From assembly GCA_036823295.1 (NCBI GenBank), contig DAISGD010000014.1:1-64000 (forward strand): 64,000 nt of DNA. Reading direction: 5' to 3'. The position numbers and the translations under genes are program-made. Positions 8,328-20,762 of the stretch are shown piece after piece. The notes under the pieces were generated by a model, which worked only from the letters and a program-made list of their open reading frames with translations, made no database searches and had not been told where the DNA came from. Within the stretch, counting starts at the first letter, position 1; every line of letters starts with the position of its first letter. The DNA comes from UBA4742 sp002403895 (GTDB taxonomy: Bacteria > Actinomycetota > Acidimicrobiia > Acidimicrobiales > Acidimicrobilacustridaceae).

Positions 8328-9905
8328 TCAGTCCCCCACCGGGACGACGTGGGAGATCACGTGGGTGATGACGGCCGGGTCCGTGACCTTGAAGATGAGG
8401 TTCGGGAAGAAGCCGAGGACGACGATGCCCACCAGCATGGGTAGCCACGCCACCCACTCCAGCACGGTGACGTCATGGAGATGGGAGTCGTTGGCGAACT
8501 CTTCGGGCGGGGTACCGAACGCGGCGCGTTGGTAGAGCCAGAGGAGGTAGCCGGCAGCCAGCACCGTGCCGATAGCGGCGACCACCATGTAGCCCCGGAA
8601 CAACCCGACATTGGCCACGTTGGCCTGCCAGGCGGACAGGATCGCCGGGAACTCACCCCAGAAGCCGGCCAGACCGGGTAGACCGAGCGAGGCCATCGTG
8701 GTGATGCCGAGGATCCACCCCAGGTGGGGCATCGACGTGAGCATGCCGCCCAGCCGCTTGATCTCCAGCGTGTGGTAGCGCTCCTTGACGCTGCCGGCCA
8801 GAAAGAAGAGCATCCCGGTGATCAGGCCGTGGGCCACCATGCCGAACACGGCGGCGTTGATGCCGAAGGTGGTGAGCGACGCGATGCCCAGCATGACGTA
8901 GCCCATGTGGGCCACCGAGGAGAAGGCGATGAGCCGTTTCATGTCCGTCTGGGCCAAACAACAGAGGGCGCCGTAGATGATGCCGATCACGGCCAGCGCG
9001 CCGATGTAGGGCGCCCAGGTCCGCGCCGCGACAGGGAGGATGGGCACGGCGATGCGCACGAAGCCGTAGGTGCCGAGCTTCAGCAGGACGGCGGCCAGGA
9101 TGACGGAGCCCACGGTGGGGGCCTGGGTGTGGGCATCGGGCAACCAGGTGTGGAACGGGAAGATCGGCACCTTGATGCCGAACCCCATGAACATGCCCCC
9201 GAAGATAAGGATCCCCGCCGTCGTCGACAGCGTTCTCGCTCCCACCGAAAGGAGTTGCATGTCGAAGGTGTGGACCACCTGGCCGTCGATGCTGACCGGG
9301 GCCAGGAAGTAGAGGGCCAGGAAACTGACGATCATCAGGGCTGAGCCGAACAGGGTGTACAGGAAGAACTTGATGGAGGCGTACTGGCGCTGCTCGCCGC
9401 CCCAGATGCCGATGAGGAAGTACATCGGGAACAGCACGAGCTCGAAGAAGACGAAGAACAAGATGAGGTCTTCGGCCAGGAACGTTCCGATCATCCCCGT
9501 CTCCAAGATGAGGACAAGGATGAGGAACGCCTTGGGGTTATGGGGCTCGGGGAAGTGGTTCCACGAGTAGATGATGCAGAGCGGGACCACCAACATCGTG
9601 AGGGCCAGCAGCGGCAGCGAAATGCCGTCCAGGGCCAGGTGGTAGTGGCTGTTGATGAACGTGATCCACGCCTTGTCGATCACGAACTGGAAGTCGCCGG
9701 AGCCCTGCGGGTAGCGGGGCGACGCCGTGTAGGCGAAGTTGGTGAACAGCAGCACACCCATCACGCCGACGGCCAGGCTGGTGACCAGGGCGACGACCTT
9801 GTGCAACTGCTCCTCGGCCTTGGGGATCACCAGCATGATCGCGACGCCCACCACCGGTAGGAACGTGGCGAGCGTGAGCCCCCAGCTGTCGAGAAACGAT
9901 TTCAT
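8328..9905 (-). CDS. nuoM: NADH-quinone oxidoreductase-like subunit M (11-gene cluster)
   Basis: About 525 residues starting MKSFLDSWGLTLATFLPVVG at the ATG of 9905. The frame stays open upstream into nuoL, but that part is not protein-like. NuoM is the middle antiporter-like subunit that pumps protons. Key glutamate and lysine positions are visible in FVFFELVLFPMYFLIGIW and [20 protein letters not shown], followed by [12 protein letters not shown]. The gene starts 16 bp after nuoL and ends 7 bp before nuoN. No truncation or frameshift is seen. Confidence 0.94.
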   Translation of the reverse strand: MKSFLDSWGLTLATFLPVVGVAIMLVIPKAEEQLHKVVALVTSLAVGVMGVLLFTNFAYTASPRYPQGSGDFQFVIDKAWITFINSHYHLALDGISLPLLALTMLVVPLCIIYSWNHFPEPHNPKAFLILVLILETGMIGTFLAEDLILFFVFFELVLFPMYFLIGIWGGEQRQYASIKFFLYTLFGSALMIVSFLALYFLAPVSIDGQVVHTFDMQLLSVGARTLSTTAGILIFGGMFMGFGIKVPIFPFHTWLPDAHTQAPTVGSVILAAVLLKLGTYGFVRIAVPILPVAARTWAPYIGALAVIGIIYGALCCLAQTDMKRLIAFSSVAHMGYVMLGIASLTTFGINAAVFGMVAHGLITGMLFFLAGSVKERYHTLEIKRLGGMLTSMPHLGWILGITTMASLGLPGLAGFWGEFPAILSAWQANVANVGLFRGYMVVAAIGTVLAAGYLLWLYQRAAFGTPPEEFANDSHLHDVTVLEWVAWLPMLVGIVVLGFFPNLIFKVTDPAVITHVISHVVPVGD

Positions 9906-9921
9906 CGGATGTCCCAAGCTC

Positions 9922-12192
<2,271 letters not shown>

Positions 12193-12200
12193 CGAGGCGA

Positions 12201-12500
12201 TCAACCCTTCATCAGATCGACATCGTCGACGTCGATGCTGCGACGGTTCCGATAGAGCATGAGCACCAACGCCAGGCCGACCCCGACCTCAGCGGCGGCG
12301 ATGGCGATAACGAACAATGCAAACACCTGACCGGTGATGTCGTGTCGGTAGGCCCCGAAGGCGACCAGGTTGATGTTCACGGCGTTGAGCATCAACTCGA
12401 CCGACATCAGCACCATCACGCCGTTGCGGCGGGCCAGCACCCCGTACACGCCGGTGCAGAACAAGATGGCGGCCAAGAACAAGAACTGGTTGAGCAGCAT
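12201..12500 (-). CDS. nuoK: NADH-quinone oxidoreductase-like subunit K (11-gene cluster)
   Basis: 99 residues, three transmembrane helices, standard NuoK length. Conserved membrane glutamates are in [21 protein letters not shown] and [13 protein letters not shown], positions linked to proton transfer in the fourth channel. The ATG at 12500 overlaps the nuoJ stop codon (TGATG), indicating translational coupling. The frame is open further upstream only as an out-of-frame reading of nuoJ. Confidence 0.94.
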   Translation of the reverse strand: MLLNQFLFLAAILFCTGVYGVLARRNGVMVLMSVELMLNAVNINLVAFGAYRHDITGQVFALFVIAIAAAEVGVGLALVLMLYRNRRSIDVDDVDLMKG

Positions 12501-13006
12501 CAGTCGCGCCTCGCCAGGACGATGGCCCCGATCAGGGCGGCCAGGAGCACGACCGAGATGATCTCGAACGGGAGCACGTAGGTGGAGAAGACCGAGTTGG
12601 CCACGTCGTTGGTGGTCTGCACCTGGAGATCCACGAACTGCACGTCGCGAAAGCCCCGCCACAGGCTGTAGCCCATGACCCCCAGCAGCAGGGCGGCGAT
12701 GGCTGCGCCGACGGCGCGTTGTTCGTTGTCAGTGTCGTACATAGGACCCATCGGTGCCCGGGTCAACATGATGCCGAACAGGAAGAGCACGATGATGGCC
12801 CCGATGTAGACCAGCACCTGGCTGATGGCGATGAACTCGGCGGCCAGCAGGATGTATAGGGCGGCCACCCCCGCCAGGACGAGCACCAGGTACAGGGCGG
12901 AATGCACGATGTTGCGGGCGGTCACCACCCGCACCGCGGCGAACACCATCATCGCGGCGATGAGGTAGAACGCGATGTTCTCGGCGACCATCATCTGGGC
13001 CAGCAT
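12500..13006 (-). CDS. nuoJ: NADH-quinone oxidoreductase-like subunit J (11-gene cluster)
   Basis: 168 residues with five predicted membrane helices. The helix-3 region [20 protein letters not shown] is the hallmark of NuoJ/ND6, whose flexible third helix gates coupling in complex I. The start [20 protein letters not shown] at 13006 overlaps the nuoI stop (TGATG). The C-terminus ends shortly after the last helix ([15 protein letters not shown]) and overlaps nuoK in the same way. Confidence 0.94.
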   Translation of the reverse strand: MLAQMMVAENIAFYLIAAMMVFAAVRVVTARNIVHSALYLVLVLAGVAALYILLAAEFIAISQVLVYIGAIIVLFLFGIMLTRAPMGPMYDTDNEQRAVGAAIAALLLGVMGYSLWRGFRDVQFVDLQVQTTNDVANSVFSTYVLPFEIISVVLLAALIGAIVLARRD

Positions 13007-13521
13007 CAGCTCGGCACCTTCTTGACCTTCTGCTCCGAACCGGCCTCGTAGGCCTCGAAGTCGGGGACCGTCTCCATCCACTCCCCCAGCCGGCTCTTGT
13101 CGTGGAGCAGGTCGGCGATCCGGGGCTCGGAATACTCGTACTCGGGGCTCCAGAAGAGCGCTTCGAACGGGCACACCTCGACGCAGATCCCGCAGTACAT
13201 GCACAGGGAATAATCGATGTCGAAGCGGTCCAGGGCGTTCTTCTGGCGGGGCTTGCCGCCCTCACGGCGGGGCGGGGCCAGGTACTTGTGGGCCTCGATG
13301 TAGATGCACCAGTCCGGGCATTCGCGCGCGCACAACATGCACGACGTGCAGTTCTCCTCCTTGAGCGCGATCACACCCCGGGCCCGGGGAGCCGGGTCTT
13401 CCTTGACGTGGGGGTAGTCGACGGTGACCGGACCGCCGCCCCGGCTGTCGGGCTTCAGCGTCTTGACCATCTCGCCGAACGTGACGCCAAGGCCCTTGAT
13501 CAACCCGGGAACGTGGGCCAT
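13006..13521 (-). CDS. nuoI: NADH-quinone oxidoreductase-like subunit I, 2x[4Fe-4S] (11-gene cluster)
   Basis: 171 residues starting [20 protein letters not shown]. Two [4Fe-4S] motifs, [12 protein letters not shown] and [12 protein letters not shown], would carry clusters N6a and N6b that relay electrons towards NuoB. The tail ([18 protein letters not shown]) is short and acidic and unlike that of the other NuoI in the window. Because nuoE, nuoF and nuoG are absent from this cluster, NuoI could be the docking point for a ferredoxin-type donor, as in cyanobacterial NDH-1 and related 11-subunit enzymes; that is inference. It is coupled by TGATG overlaps to nuoH and nuoJ. Confidence 0.94.
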   Translation of the reverse strand: MAHVPGLIKGLGVTFGEMVKTLKPDSRGGGPVTVDYPHVKEDPAPRARGVIALKEENCTSCMLCARECPDWCIYIEAHKYLAPPRREGGKPRQKNALDRFDIDYSLCMYCGICVEVCPFEALFWSPEYEYSEPRIADLLHDKSRLGEWMETVPDFEAYEAGSEQKVKKVPS

Positions 13522-14558
13522 CAGAACACCACCTTCAGAATGCCGGTGACCAGGATGTTGACCAGCGCGATCGGGATGAGCCACTTCCAGGCGAAGGCCT
13601 GGAGCTGATCCTCGCGGAAGCGGGGGTAGGTGAAGCGGACCCAGAAGATGAGGAAGGCCACCAGCATGATCTTGGTGAACAACACCGCCGGCCCGAGGAT
13701 CCAGTAGATCTTGCTGCTGGTGTCGACGCCGGGGAACCAGTAACCGCCCAGGAACAGGGTGGCGGCGATGCCGGCGAACACGAAGGCGGTGGCGAACTCG
13801 GCCAAGAAGAAGAACAGGAACCGGAAGCCCGAGTACTCGACCTGGTAGCCACCCACGATCTCCGACTCGGCCACCGGCATGTCGAACGGCGTCTGCGTCA
13901 GTTCGGCCTGCACCGCGGCCAGGAAGATGAAGAAGCCCACGAACTGAGTGAGGATGAATGGGTTGCCCAGGGCGGAGAAGCCGAAGATGGCCCCGTTGGC
14001 CTGAGCCTGCACGATGCCGTTGAGGCTGAGGGTCCCGGCCTGGATGACCACGCCGACCACGGCCAGCACCATGGGCAGCTCGTAGGCGATGAGCTGACCG
14101 CCGGCCCGCAGGCCCCCCATGAGCGAGTACTTGTTGGCCGAGGACCAGCCGGCCATGAGGATGCCGATCACCGACAGCGACGAGACCGCCAGGGCGAAGA
14201 AGACGCCGACGTCGAGGTCCTCGACCACGAGGTGCTGGCTGGCGGGCAAGGCGACGTAGAGCAACAACGTGCTCATCAGCACCACGATCGGCGCCGTCTT
14301 GAACACGAACCGGTCGGCCTTGTCCGGGATCAGATCCTCTTTCTGGACGAACTTGGCGCCGTCGGCCAGGAGTTGCAGCAGGCCGCGCGGACCGGCCTCC
14401 TGGGGACCTTTTCGGCTCTGCATCCAGGACATGACCTTGAACAGGAAGACGATGCCCAGGATCAGCGCCGTGGTCGGCACCAAGATGGCGACCACGATCA
14501 GCTTGATGAGGGTCGACTGCCAGTAGGCCAGATCGATTGAGGACAGGACGTGGGTCAT
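13521..14558 (-). CDS. nuoH: NADH-quinone oxidoreductase-like subunit H (11-gene cluster)
   Basis: 345 residues with eight or so membrane helices. NuoH/ND1 forms the quinone tunnel and links the hydrophilic and membrane arms. Family blocks seen are [40 protein letters not shown], and the loop [20 protein letters not shown] with its conserved acidic residues. The ATG at 14558 overlaps the nuoD stop by 4 bp (ATGA). It is about 60 residues shorter than the NuoH of the 14-gene cluster, which has a C-terminal extension. Confidence 0.94.
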   Translation of the reverse strand: MTHVLSSIDLAYWQSTLIKLIVVAILVPTTALILGIVFLFKVMSWMQSRKGPQEAGPRGLLQLLADGAKFVQKEDLIPDKADRFVFKTAPIVVLMSTLLLYVALPASQHLVVEDLDVGVFFALAVSSLSVIGILMAGWSSANKYSLMGGLRAGGQLIAYELPMVLAVVGVVIQAGTLSLNGIVQAQANGAIFGFSALGNPFILTQFVGFFIFLAAVQAELTQTPFDMPVAESEIVGGYQVEYSGFRFLFFFLAEFATAFVFAGIAATLFLGGYWFPGVDTSSKIYWILGPAVLFTKIMLVAFLIFWVRFTYPRFREDQLQAFAWKWLIPIALVNILVTGILKVVF

Positions 14559-15730
14559 CGGTCGATGTCGCCCAGGATGAAGTAGAGGCTGGCCAGGATG
14601 GTGATCACGTCGGGGATGTAGACGCCCCGGCACACCCAGGGCACGATCGAAACGTTGTTGAACGACGCGGAGCGGATCTTGACCCGGAACGGGACGAGGT
14701 CGCCCTTGGAGACGATGTAATAGCCCATCTCGCCCAAGGGGTTCTCGGTGGCCACCCAGGCTTCGCCCTCGGGCACCTTGATGATGCGGGGCACCTTGGC
14801 CATGATCGGGCCACTGGGGATGGTGTCGAGCAACTGGTCGACGATCTTGGAGGCCTCGCGGGTCTCCTGGAGGCGGATCCACGAGCGGGCGAAGGCATCG
14901 CCGTCGGGGTGGGTCCACACCTTCCAGTCGACCTTGTCGTAAGCCAGCCCCGGCGGGCAGTTGTCCCGGCGCAGGTCCCAGTCGATGCCGCTGCCCCGGG
15001 CGTTGGGGCCCGACAGGCCGTACGACTTCGCCACCTCGGCGGGAATCACGCCGATACCCCGGGTGCGCTTCTGGAAGATCTCGTTGCCGAACAGCAGGTC
15101 GTCGGCCTCGTCGCAGAAGGCGCGCATCTTCTGCATCGCCACCCTGGTCTCGGCGATCCAGCCCTTGGGCAGATCGTCCTTGAGGCCACCGATGCGGTCG
15201 AAGTTGGGATGGAAGCGCCCGCCGGTGACCGCTTCGATCTGGTTGAGCACGAACTCGCGATCACGGAAGGAGTAGAAGCCGAGCGTGAGGCCACCGAGCT
15301 GGATGGCGAGATCGCCGAGGAAGAGGCTGATGTTGGCGAGGCGGCTCAACTCGAACAGGATCGTGCGGATGTGCTGGGCCCGGGGCGGAGCCTCGATGCC
15401 CATGAGCTTCTCCGCGGCGAGGATGAACGGCACCTCGTTGGCGAAGCTGCCCAGCCAATCGATGCGGTTGATGAGCGTCGTCACCTGCGGATAGGTGCGG
15501 ACCTCGGTGAGCTTCTCGTAGCCCCGGTGCATGTAGCCGGCGATGGGCTCAGCCGACACCACCTGCTCACCATCGATCTTGGCCACGATGCGCAACGTGC
15601 CGTGGGTGGCGGGATGTTGGGGCCCGATGTTGAGGGTCATGCCATCGTCTTCGAACTCGATATTGGCCCGGGCGTCGTTGGCCCGCGCCGCCAGGGCGGC
15701 AAGCTGGTCGCGGTCGGTCACGGCGGTCAT
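14555..15730 (-). CDS. nuoD: NADH-quinone oxidoreductase-like subunit D, quinone-site Tyr replaced by Trp (11-gene cluster)
   Basis: 391 residues, the 49-kDa/NuoD subunit that forms the quinone pocket with NuoB. The loop GPQHPATHG keeps the quinone-binding His (His43, equivalent to bovine His59). An ungapped alignment to mammalian NDUFS2 places Arg69 in MHRGYEKL at the position of Arg85, the site dimethylated by NDUFAF7. The same alignment places Trp92, in NRIDWLG, where the almost invariant quinone-binding Tyr108 sits. The other NuoD (29941-31320) has Thr and Tyr at these positions. The gene overlaps nuoC and nuoH by 4 bp each. The protein is otherwise full length, with no sign of decay. Confidence 0.95.
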   Translation of the reverse strand: MTAVTDRDQLAALAARANDARANIEFEDDGMTLNIGPQHPATHGTLRIVAKIDGEQVVSAEPIAGYMHRGYEKLTEVRTYPQVTTLINRIDWLGSFANEVPFILAAEKLMGIEAPPRAQHIRTILFELSRLANISLFLGDLAIQLGGLTLGFYSFRDREFVLNQIEAVTGGRFHPNFDRIGGLKDDLPKGWIAETRVAMQKMRAFCDEADDLLFGNEIFQKRTRGIGVIPAEVAKSYGLSGPNARGSGIDWDLRRDNCPPGLAYDKVDWKVWTHPDGDAFARSWIRLQETREASKIVDQLLDTIPSGPIMAKVPRIIKVPEGEAWVATENPLGEMGYYIVSKGDLVPFRVKIRSASFNNVSIVPWVCRGVYIPDVITILASLYFILGDIDR

Positions 15731-16419
15731 TCGCCCTCGCCTTCCCCTTCGTCATCGGTGCCGCCGGGCATGGGCTCCACGTCCACGATGCCGGGCCAGG
15801 GCTTGACCCGCCGCGCCAGCAGCGGGAAGTCCTTGCGCATCGGGTTCCCCTCGAAATCACCCGGGAGGTACATGTGCACCAGATGAGGGTGACCGACGAA
15901 CGTGATGCCGTACATCTCCCAGGCCTCGCGCTCGTGCCAGTTGGCCCCGGCATAGACCGGGACCCACGTCAGCAGCGACGGGTCGTCGTCGGCCACATCC
16001 ACTTTCAGGGTGACGCCGTAGTGCTGGTCGAGGTTGGCGACCCGGGCGAACACCTGCAGGCGGGTGTCGCCTCCGGCGTACCCGGTGGTCATGGCCGGCG
16101 GTTCCCTGGGCTCGGCTCCGCTGATGATGAGATCTTCCTGGCTGTCCATGTCGCGCCCGAACGGGGACGGCAGCCAGTCGATGGCCGACAGGAAATCGAA
16201 ATAGGTGCAGCCGAGGATGGAGCGGACCACCTCGCCGGCCGTCCGCCAGGCATCGGCGGTGACCCGGACCCACAGGTCGTCGCCCGGACGGATGTGCGAA
16301 CCCACCACAGCCGCGCCCAACTCGGCGCGCAGCGACTCGAGGAGCCCCTCGCGGAGCTCGTCGGTTGGTATGGCCTCGTCGGCGGCCACCTCGGCCGCCC
16401 CGCCCTCAGCTGACGACAA
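15727..16419 (-). CDS. nuoC: NADH-quinone oxidoreductase-like subunit C (11-gene cluster)
   Basis: About 230 residues, 30-kDa subunit. The signature [19 protein letters not shown] followed by [11 protein letters not shown] is intact. A TTG start at 16419 is chosen because GGGGTGATC, a near-perfect anti-SD match, lies 4-5 nt upstream; a GTG at 16428 is the alternative. Either start overlaps the end of nuoB. The C-terminus is acidic and Gly/Glu-rich (DDEGEGEGE). An insert around residues 100-120 ([12 protein letters not shown]) lengthens it relative to the NuoC of the other cluster. Confidence 0.88.
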   Translation of the reverse strand: MSSAEGGAAEVAADEAIPTDELREGLLESLRAELGAAVVGSHIRPGDDLWVRVTADAWRTAGEVVRSILGCTYFDFLSAIDWLPSPFGRDMDSQEDLIISGAEPREPPAMTTGYAGGDTRLQVFARVANLDQHYGVTLKVDVADDDPSLLTWVPVYAGANWHEREAWEMYGITFVGHPHLVHMYLPGDFEGNPMRKDFPLLARRVKPWPGIVDVEPMPGGTDDEGEGEGE

Positions 16420-16882
16420 TCGGATCACCCCGCCAGCGCTCGGCCATGTCTTCGTGCTGAATGCGCTCCTGGAGCAACAAGATGCCCTCGAGCAGAGCCT
16501 CAGGGCGCGGCGGGCAGCCGGGGACGTAGACATCAACAGGAATGAGCTGGTCGACACCCTTGGTCACCGAGTAGCTGTCCCAGTAGGGGCCGCCACAGTT
16601 GGCGCAGCTGCCCATGCTGATCACGTACTTCGGGTCAGGCATCTGCTCGTAGAGGCGCAGCACCGATGGGGCCATCTTGTCCGTCACCGTGCCCGAGATC
16701 ACGACCAGGTCGGCCTGGCGCGGGCTGGCCGGGAACGGGATCACGCCGAGGCGCATCACGTCGTAGCGAGGCGAGGCGAACGCCGCCCCCATCTCGATGG
16801 CACAACAGGCCAGACCCCACTGGTAGACCCACAGCGAGTACTTGCGGCTCAGGTTCAGGAGTTGGGTGAGCGGCTTGGGCAT
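16406..16882 (-). CDS. nuoB: NADH-quinone oxidoreductase-like subunit B, cluster N2 (11-gene cluster)
   Basis: 158 residues from the ATG at 16882 ([20 protein letters not shown]). It carries the tandem-cysteine motif [10 protein letters not shown] and the further cysteines in GSCANCGG and [15 protein letters not shown] that ligate the terminal [4Fe-4S] cluster N2, the electron donor to quinone. The N-terminus is short compared with many NuoB proteins. It begins 14 bp after the nuoA stop and overlaps nuoC. All N2 ligands are present, so electron transfer to quinone should be possible. Confidence 0.94.
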   Translation of the reverse strand: MPKPLTQLLNLSRKYSLWVYQWGLACCAIEMGAAFASPRYDVMRLGVIPFPASPRQADLVVISGTVTDKMAPSVLRLYEQMPDPKYVISMGSCANCGGPYWDSYSVTKGVDQLIPVDVYVPGCPPRPEALLEGILLLQERIQHEDMAERWRGDPIVVS

Positions 16883-16896
16883 CTTGCCGCTCTCGA

Positions 16897-17271
16897 CTAG
16901 ACCCACTTGAGCACCTTCTTCCGCCAGGCATAGGCCAAACCCAGGGCCAAGATGGCGATGAACACGATCATCTCGATGAGACCGAAGGCGCCGAACGTCT
17001 CGAGGCCCACCGCCCACGGGAAGATGAACACCGCCTCCACGTCGAACATGACGAAGAGGAGGGCGAAGACGTAGTAGCGGACCTGACTCTGCGACCAACC
17101 GGAGCCGACGGGGTCGACGCCGCTCTCATAGGTGAGGTACTTCTGGCCCTGGGGACGGTCCGGGCGCAGGATCCTTCCGGCCACGCCGAGGAGTGCGCCG
17201 ACGAGGATCAGAGCGAGGCCCCCCATAAGGGCGACCGTGAGGTACTGACGCACGAAATCTGAGTACGACAT
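16897..17271 (-). CDS. nuoA: NADH-quinone oxidoreductase-like subunit A (11-gene cluster)
   Basis: 124 residues, three membrane helices. The conserved acidic loop is [20 protein letters not shown], and helix 2 starts [16 protein letters not shown], both diagnostic of NuoA/ND3. It is the first gene of the 11-gene cluster, 96 bp downstream of the nuoN of the 14-gene cluster. That gap is the largest between any two nuo genes here and holds a palindrome that may be regulatory. Confidence 0.95.
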   Translation of the reverse strand: MSYSDFVRQYLTVALMGGLALILVGALLGVAGRILRPDRPQGQKYLTYESGVDPVGSGWSQSQVRYYVFALLFVMFDVEAVFIFPWAVGLETFGAFGLIEMIVFIAILALGLAYAWRKKVLKWV

Positions 17272-17367
17272 CGTTGACCGAGCCTAGTGAATGAGGGGTG
17301 ACGTCACTAAATCTGTCCCGATTTGGTGGCGACGGGGGTGATGGCCGCCCCCGGGGCGACCGCGAGG
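17272..17367 (-). promoter_or_regulatory. Gap between the two nuo clusters with GTGACGTCAC palindrome
   Basis: This 96-bp spacer separates nuoN of the 14-gene cluster from nuoA of the 11-gene cluster. It contains a perfect 10-bp palindrome, GTGACGTCAC (17298-17307). On the minus strand TAGTGA and TAGGCT lie 17 bp apart and could be a weak promoter for the 11-gene cluster. No clear terminator is seen, so read-through from upstream is also possible. Assignment is by pattern only. Confidence 0.35.
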
Positions 17368-19101
17368 TCAGCCGCCGGCACCGCCGGAGAGCGGGTCGGC
17401 CGTCGTGCTGGTGGTCTGTGCCTTGGGGATCGTGGCGCCGGTGAGCGGGTCGGTTGTAGGTGCGGGACCGGGCGGCGGGGTCGGCGCCGGCGGCTCCACC
17501 AAGTAGGGAATGGCTTCACGCGCCGGGTTGAGAAACACGCTGGGCAAGATGCCGACGCCAATGGTCACGACCAGGCACAGGCCGAGGGCCAGCTTGGCCC
17601 CAAACCGGACCGGGATACGACCAGTGGCCGGTTCATCGGTCTCCCGCAGGTACATGGCGATGATGACCCGCAGGTACAAGAAGGCGGCGATGACCGCGGA
17701 GACCATGGCCACGATGGCCAGCCAGGTCAGCTTGGACCCGACGGCGGCGGCCACCGCGTAGAACTTGGCGAAGAACCCGGTGGTGAAGGGCACGCCGGCC
17801 TGGGCCAGCAGGAAGATCGTGAGGGTGAGCGACAGACCGGGGTTGGACCGCGACTGTCCTCGATAGTCGGCCAGCGAGGTGCGGTTGTCGCCGCGGCCCG
17901 ACACCAGGCTGACCACGCCGAACGAGCCGGCCACCATGAAGGTGTAGGCCGCCAGGTAGAAGAGCACGGCTGAGGTGCCATCGGCGCTGGCCGCCGCCAC
18001 CGCCATGAGGATGAAGCCGGCATGACTGATGGACGAATACGCCAGCATGCGCTTGATGTTCGTCTGCACGATGGCCAGGACCGCGCCGGCCAGCAAGGAG
18101 GCGACGGCCAGGAACTCGACGATCGGGCGCCAATCGGTGACGAAGTTCGGGAAGGTGAGGACGAACACCCGGATCACCGCGGCGAACGCGGCAACCTTGA
18201 CGGCGCCGGCCATGAACGCCACCGCCGGGGTGGGCGCACCGTCATACACATCGGGGCTCCACGAGTGGAACGGCACCGCCGCCACCTTGAACCCGAAGCC
18301 CACCAGCACCAGGGCCAGGCCCACCACCAAAAGCCCGCCGTGCACCGGGATGTTCCCACCGGTGATGACCCCGGTGGCGCTCTTGATCGGTGGTCCGAAG
18401 TAGTTGCGGATGCCGATGAAGTTGGTGGTGCCGGTGGCCCCGTACACGAAGGCGATGCCGTAGAGCAGGAAGGCCGAGGAGAAGGCCCCCAGCACGAAGT
18501 ACTTGAGGCCCGACTCCTGGGACTGCACCCGGCGCAGATGCATGGCCGACAGCACGTACACCGCGATCGACAGGGTCTCGAGGCCGAGGAACAACACGAT
18601 GAAGTCGTCGGCCATGGCCATGATGACGCCGCCCGAGCCGGCGATGAGCAAAAGGGCGTAGAACTCGGCGCCGTTGAGTCCTTCTCGACGCAGCCAGCCA
18701 TCGGCCAGCAGGGCCCCGAGCACCACGGCGGCGCAGATCACGCCGGCGGCGAACAACCCAAACCCGTCGACGCCCACCGCACCGGCCACCGTGGAGAACG
18801 GCCCCCGGGGCGACGCCGGCAGGTCCCACCACAACAGGCTGTCCCACCCCTGGACCCGAGCCCACAGGGGAACCGCCGACAGCCCGGCGGCGACCGCCAC
18901 CACCACGGTGTATGGCGCGTACCAACGGGCGGTGGGCCGCTTGCGGACCAACGAGGCGATGGTCAGCATCACGATGCCGCCCACCAACAAGATGATGATG
19001 GGCAGCAGCGCCCGCCACGCCACCTCGGGTGTGGCGATGCGGGCCGGAGCGTCAGCGGCCAGGATCGACGATGGCACCAGGGAGGAGACGAGCCCGCTCA
19101 T
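17368..19101 (-). CDS. nuoN: NADH-quinone oxidoreductase subunit N (14-gene cluster)
   Basis: 577 residues, a polytopic antiporter-like subunit. The helix-5 glutamate is in FLGLETLSIAVYVLSAMHL, and the channel motif VAAVPFHSWSPDVYDGAPTP is followed by a lysine in AGAVKVAAF. The C-terminal tail of about 50 residues after the last helix is Pro/Thr-rich and probably disordered, which is unusual for NuoN. The ATG overlaps the nuoM stop by 4 bp. It is the last gene of the 14-gene cluster. Sequence divergence from the other NuoN argues against a recent duplication. Confidence 0.94.
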   Translation of the reverse strand: MSGLVSSLVPSSILAADAPARIATPEVAWRALLPIIILLVGGIVMLTIASLVRKRPTARWYAPYTVVVAVAAGLSAVPLWARVQGWDSLLWWDLPASPRGPFSTVAGAVGVDGFGLFAAGVICAAVVLGALLADGWLRREGLNGAEFYALLLIAGSGGVIMAMADDFIVLFLGLETLSIAVYVLSAMHLRRVQSQESGLKYFVLGAFSSAFLLYGIAFVYGATGTTNFIGIRNYFGPPIKSATGVITGGNIPVHGGLLVVGLALVLVGFGFKVAAVPFHSWSPDVYDGAPTPAVAFMAGAVKVAAFAAVIRVFVLTFPNFVTDWRPIVEFLAVASLLAGAVLAIVQTNIKRMLAYSSISHAGFILMAVAAASADGTSAVLFYLAAYTFMVAGSFGVVSLVSGRGDNRTSLADYRGQSRSNPGLSLTLTIFLLAQAGVPFTTGFFAKFYAVAAAVGSKLTWLAIVAMVSAVIAAFLYLRVIIAMYLRETDEPATGRIPVRFGAKLALGLCLVVTIGVGILPSVFLNPAREAIPYLVEPPAPTPPPGPAPTTDPLTGATIPKAQTTSTTADPLSGGAGG

Positions 19102-20762
19102 CGGCCCTCCCCTTGTTCCTGGGTTCCCGGTTCTTGGCTGCCCTGCTCTTGACCGGGCGACGACGAGTCGTCGGCTCCCGGGACCGGCTGGAGCTTCTCA
19201 CCGTCTTGAGTATTGGCCACGTGGAACCCGGGGGCGAACGCTTCGACGTGCGCGAGCAGCAACTTCACCGATGGCTCGACGCGTTCGAGAACCGGCTTGG
19301 GGTAGATGCCGAGGAACACGATGAGCCCGATCAAAGGCACCATCACCAGCTTCTCGGTGAGATGGAGGTCGGGGAACGTCTTGTTGTCCTCATCAGGCTC
19401 GCCGTGGAACACCCGCTGGTAGGCCCACAACAGGTACACCGCCGCGATGATCACGCCGACGGCAGACACGACGGCCCACCACCGGTGGGACACGAAGGTA
19501 CCCAGCAGGACCAGGAACTCGCCCACGAAGCCGTTCAGCCCGGGCAGGCCGATCGACGCCATCATGACCAACGTGAAGACCCCAGCGAACCAGGGGGCCA
19601 CTGACTGGAGGCCCCGAAGCTTGTCGATGTCGTAGGTGTGGCGCCGCTTGTAGAGGAACCCGAGCAGGATGAACAGGGCGCCGGTGATGATGCCGTGGTT
19701 GATCATCACCAACACGGAGCCCTCAAGACCCAGCGTGGTGAGGGCGAACAGGCCGAGCACGGCGAAGCCCATGTGCGACACCGAGGAGTAAGCCACCAAC
19801 CGCTTGAGGTTGCGTTGCATGGCCGCCACCACGGCGCCGTAGATGATGCCGATGGTGGCCAGCGTGAGGAACACGGGGGCGAAGAACACCGATGCCTCGG
19901 GGAAGAGGTACAGGCCATAGCGCATGAACCCGTAGGTGCCGAGCTTCAACAGCACGCCGGCCAGGTCGATGGAGCCCGCGGTGGGGGCCTCGGTGTGGGC
20001 ATCGGGGAGCCACGTGTGGAACGGGACGATCGGGGTCTTGACCGCAAAAGCGACGGCGAAGCCGAGGAACACCCAGCGGGCGGTATTGCGGCTGACCGAT
20101 GTGCTGGCCGCCACCTTGAGCAGGTCGAAGCTGGTGCCGCCCCCCTCGCCGGCGTGAGCCAGCACGGCCAGGCTCACGATGGCCACCAGCATGAACGCCG
20201 AGCCCAGCATGGTGAACAGGAAGAACTTGGTGGCGGCGTAGACCCGGCGGCCGTGGCCCCACTGCCCGATCAGGAAATAGAGGGGGACGATGGTCAGCTC
20301 GAACATCAAGAAGAACAGGAAGAGATCCAGGGCGGCGAACACCCCCATACAGCCGGCTTCGAGCAGGGTGATCCAGACGTAATACCCCTTCTCGTTCTGG
20401 TCGGGCTCGGCCGCGAACAGGGCGATGGGGAACAGGATCCCGGTGAGGACCAGGAGGAACAGCGAGATGCCGTCCACGCCCAGGTAAAACTTGATGTCGA
20501 GGGTCGCCACCCAGGTGTGCGACACCACGAACTGGAATCCCGGGTCTTCGGTGCGGAAGTTGTAGAGCACCCAAAGCGCCAGGGCGCCGGTCGACACCGA
20601 GGTGACGATGGCGACCAGGCGGTGCAGCTCGGGGCGCGAACTGGGGATCAGGGCCAGCACCAACGCCCCGAGGAGCGGGAGGGCGATCATGGCGGCCAGG
20701 ACGGGGAATCCCGAGTTGGTGTGAGGGACCACAGCCTCGACGGCGAACACGACGGCGCCCAT
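19098..20762 (-). CDS. nuoM: NADH-quinone oxidoreductase subunit M (14-gene cluster)
   Basis: 554 residues. Key residues of the proton channel are visible in [19 protein letters not shown] and [20 protein letters not shown], followed by [13 protein letters not shown]. After the last helix the C-terminus forms a Ser/Gln/Glu/Gly-rich tail (about 35 residues) that is likely disordered. The ATG overlaps the nuoL stop (TGATG) and the stop overlaps nuoN (ATGA), a tight translational chain. Confidence 0.94.
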   Translation of the reverse strand: MGAVVFAVEAVVPHTNSGFPVLAAMIALPLLGALVLALIPSSRPELHRLVAIVTSVSTGALALWVLYNFRTEDPGFQFVVSHTWVATLDIKFYLGVDGISLFLLVLTGILFPIALFAAEPDQNEKGYYVWITLLEAGCMGVFAALDLFLFFLMFELTIVPLYFLIGQWGHGRRVYAATKFFLFTMLGSAFMLVAIVSLAVLAHAGEGGGTSFDLLKVAASTSVSRNTARWVFLGFAVAFAVKTPIVPFHTWLPDAHTEAPTAGSIDLAGVLLKLGTYGFMRYGLYLFPEASVFFAPVFLTLATIGIIYGAVVAAMQRNLKRLVAYSSVSHMGFAVLGLFALTTLGLEGSVLVMINHGIITGALFILLGFLYKRRHTYDIDKLRGLQSVAPWFAGVFTLVMMASIGLPGLNGFVGEFLVLLGTFVSHRWWAVVSAVGVIIAAVYLLWAYQRVFHGEPDEDNKTFPDLHLTEKLVMVPLIGLIVFLGIYPKPVLERVEPSVKLLLAHVEAFAPGFHVANTQDGEKLQPVPGADDSSSPGQEQGSQEPGTQEQGEGR

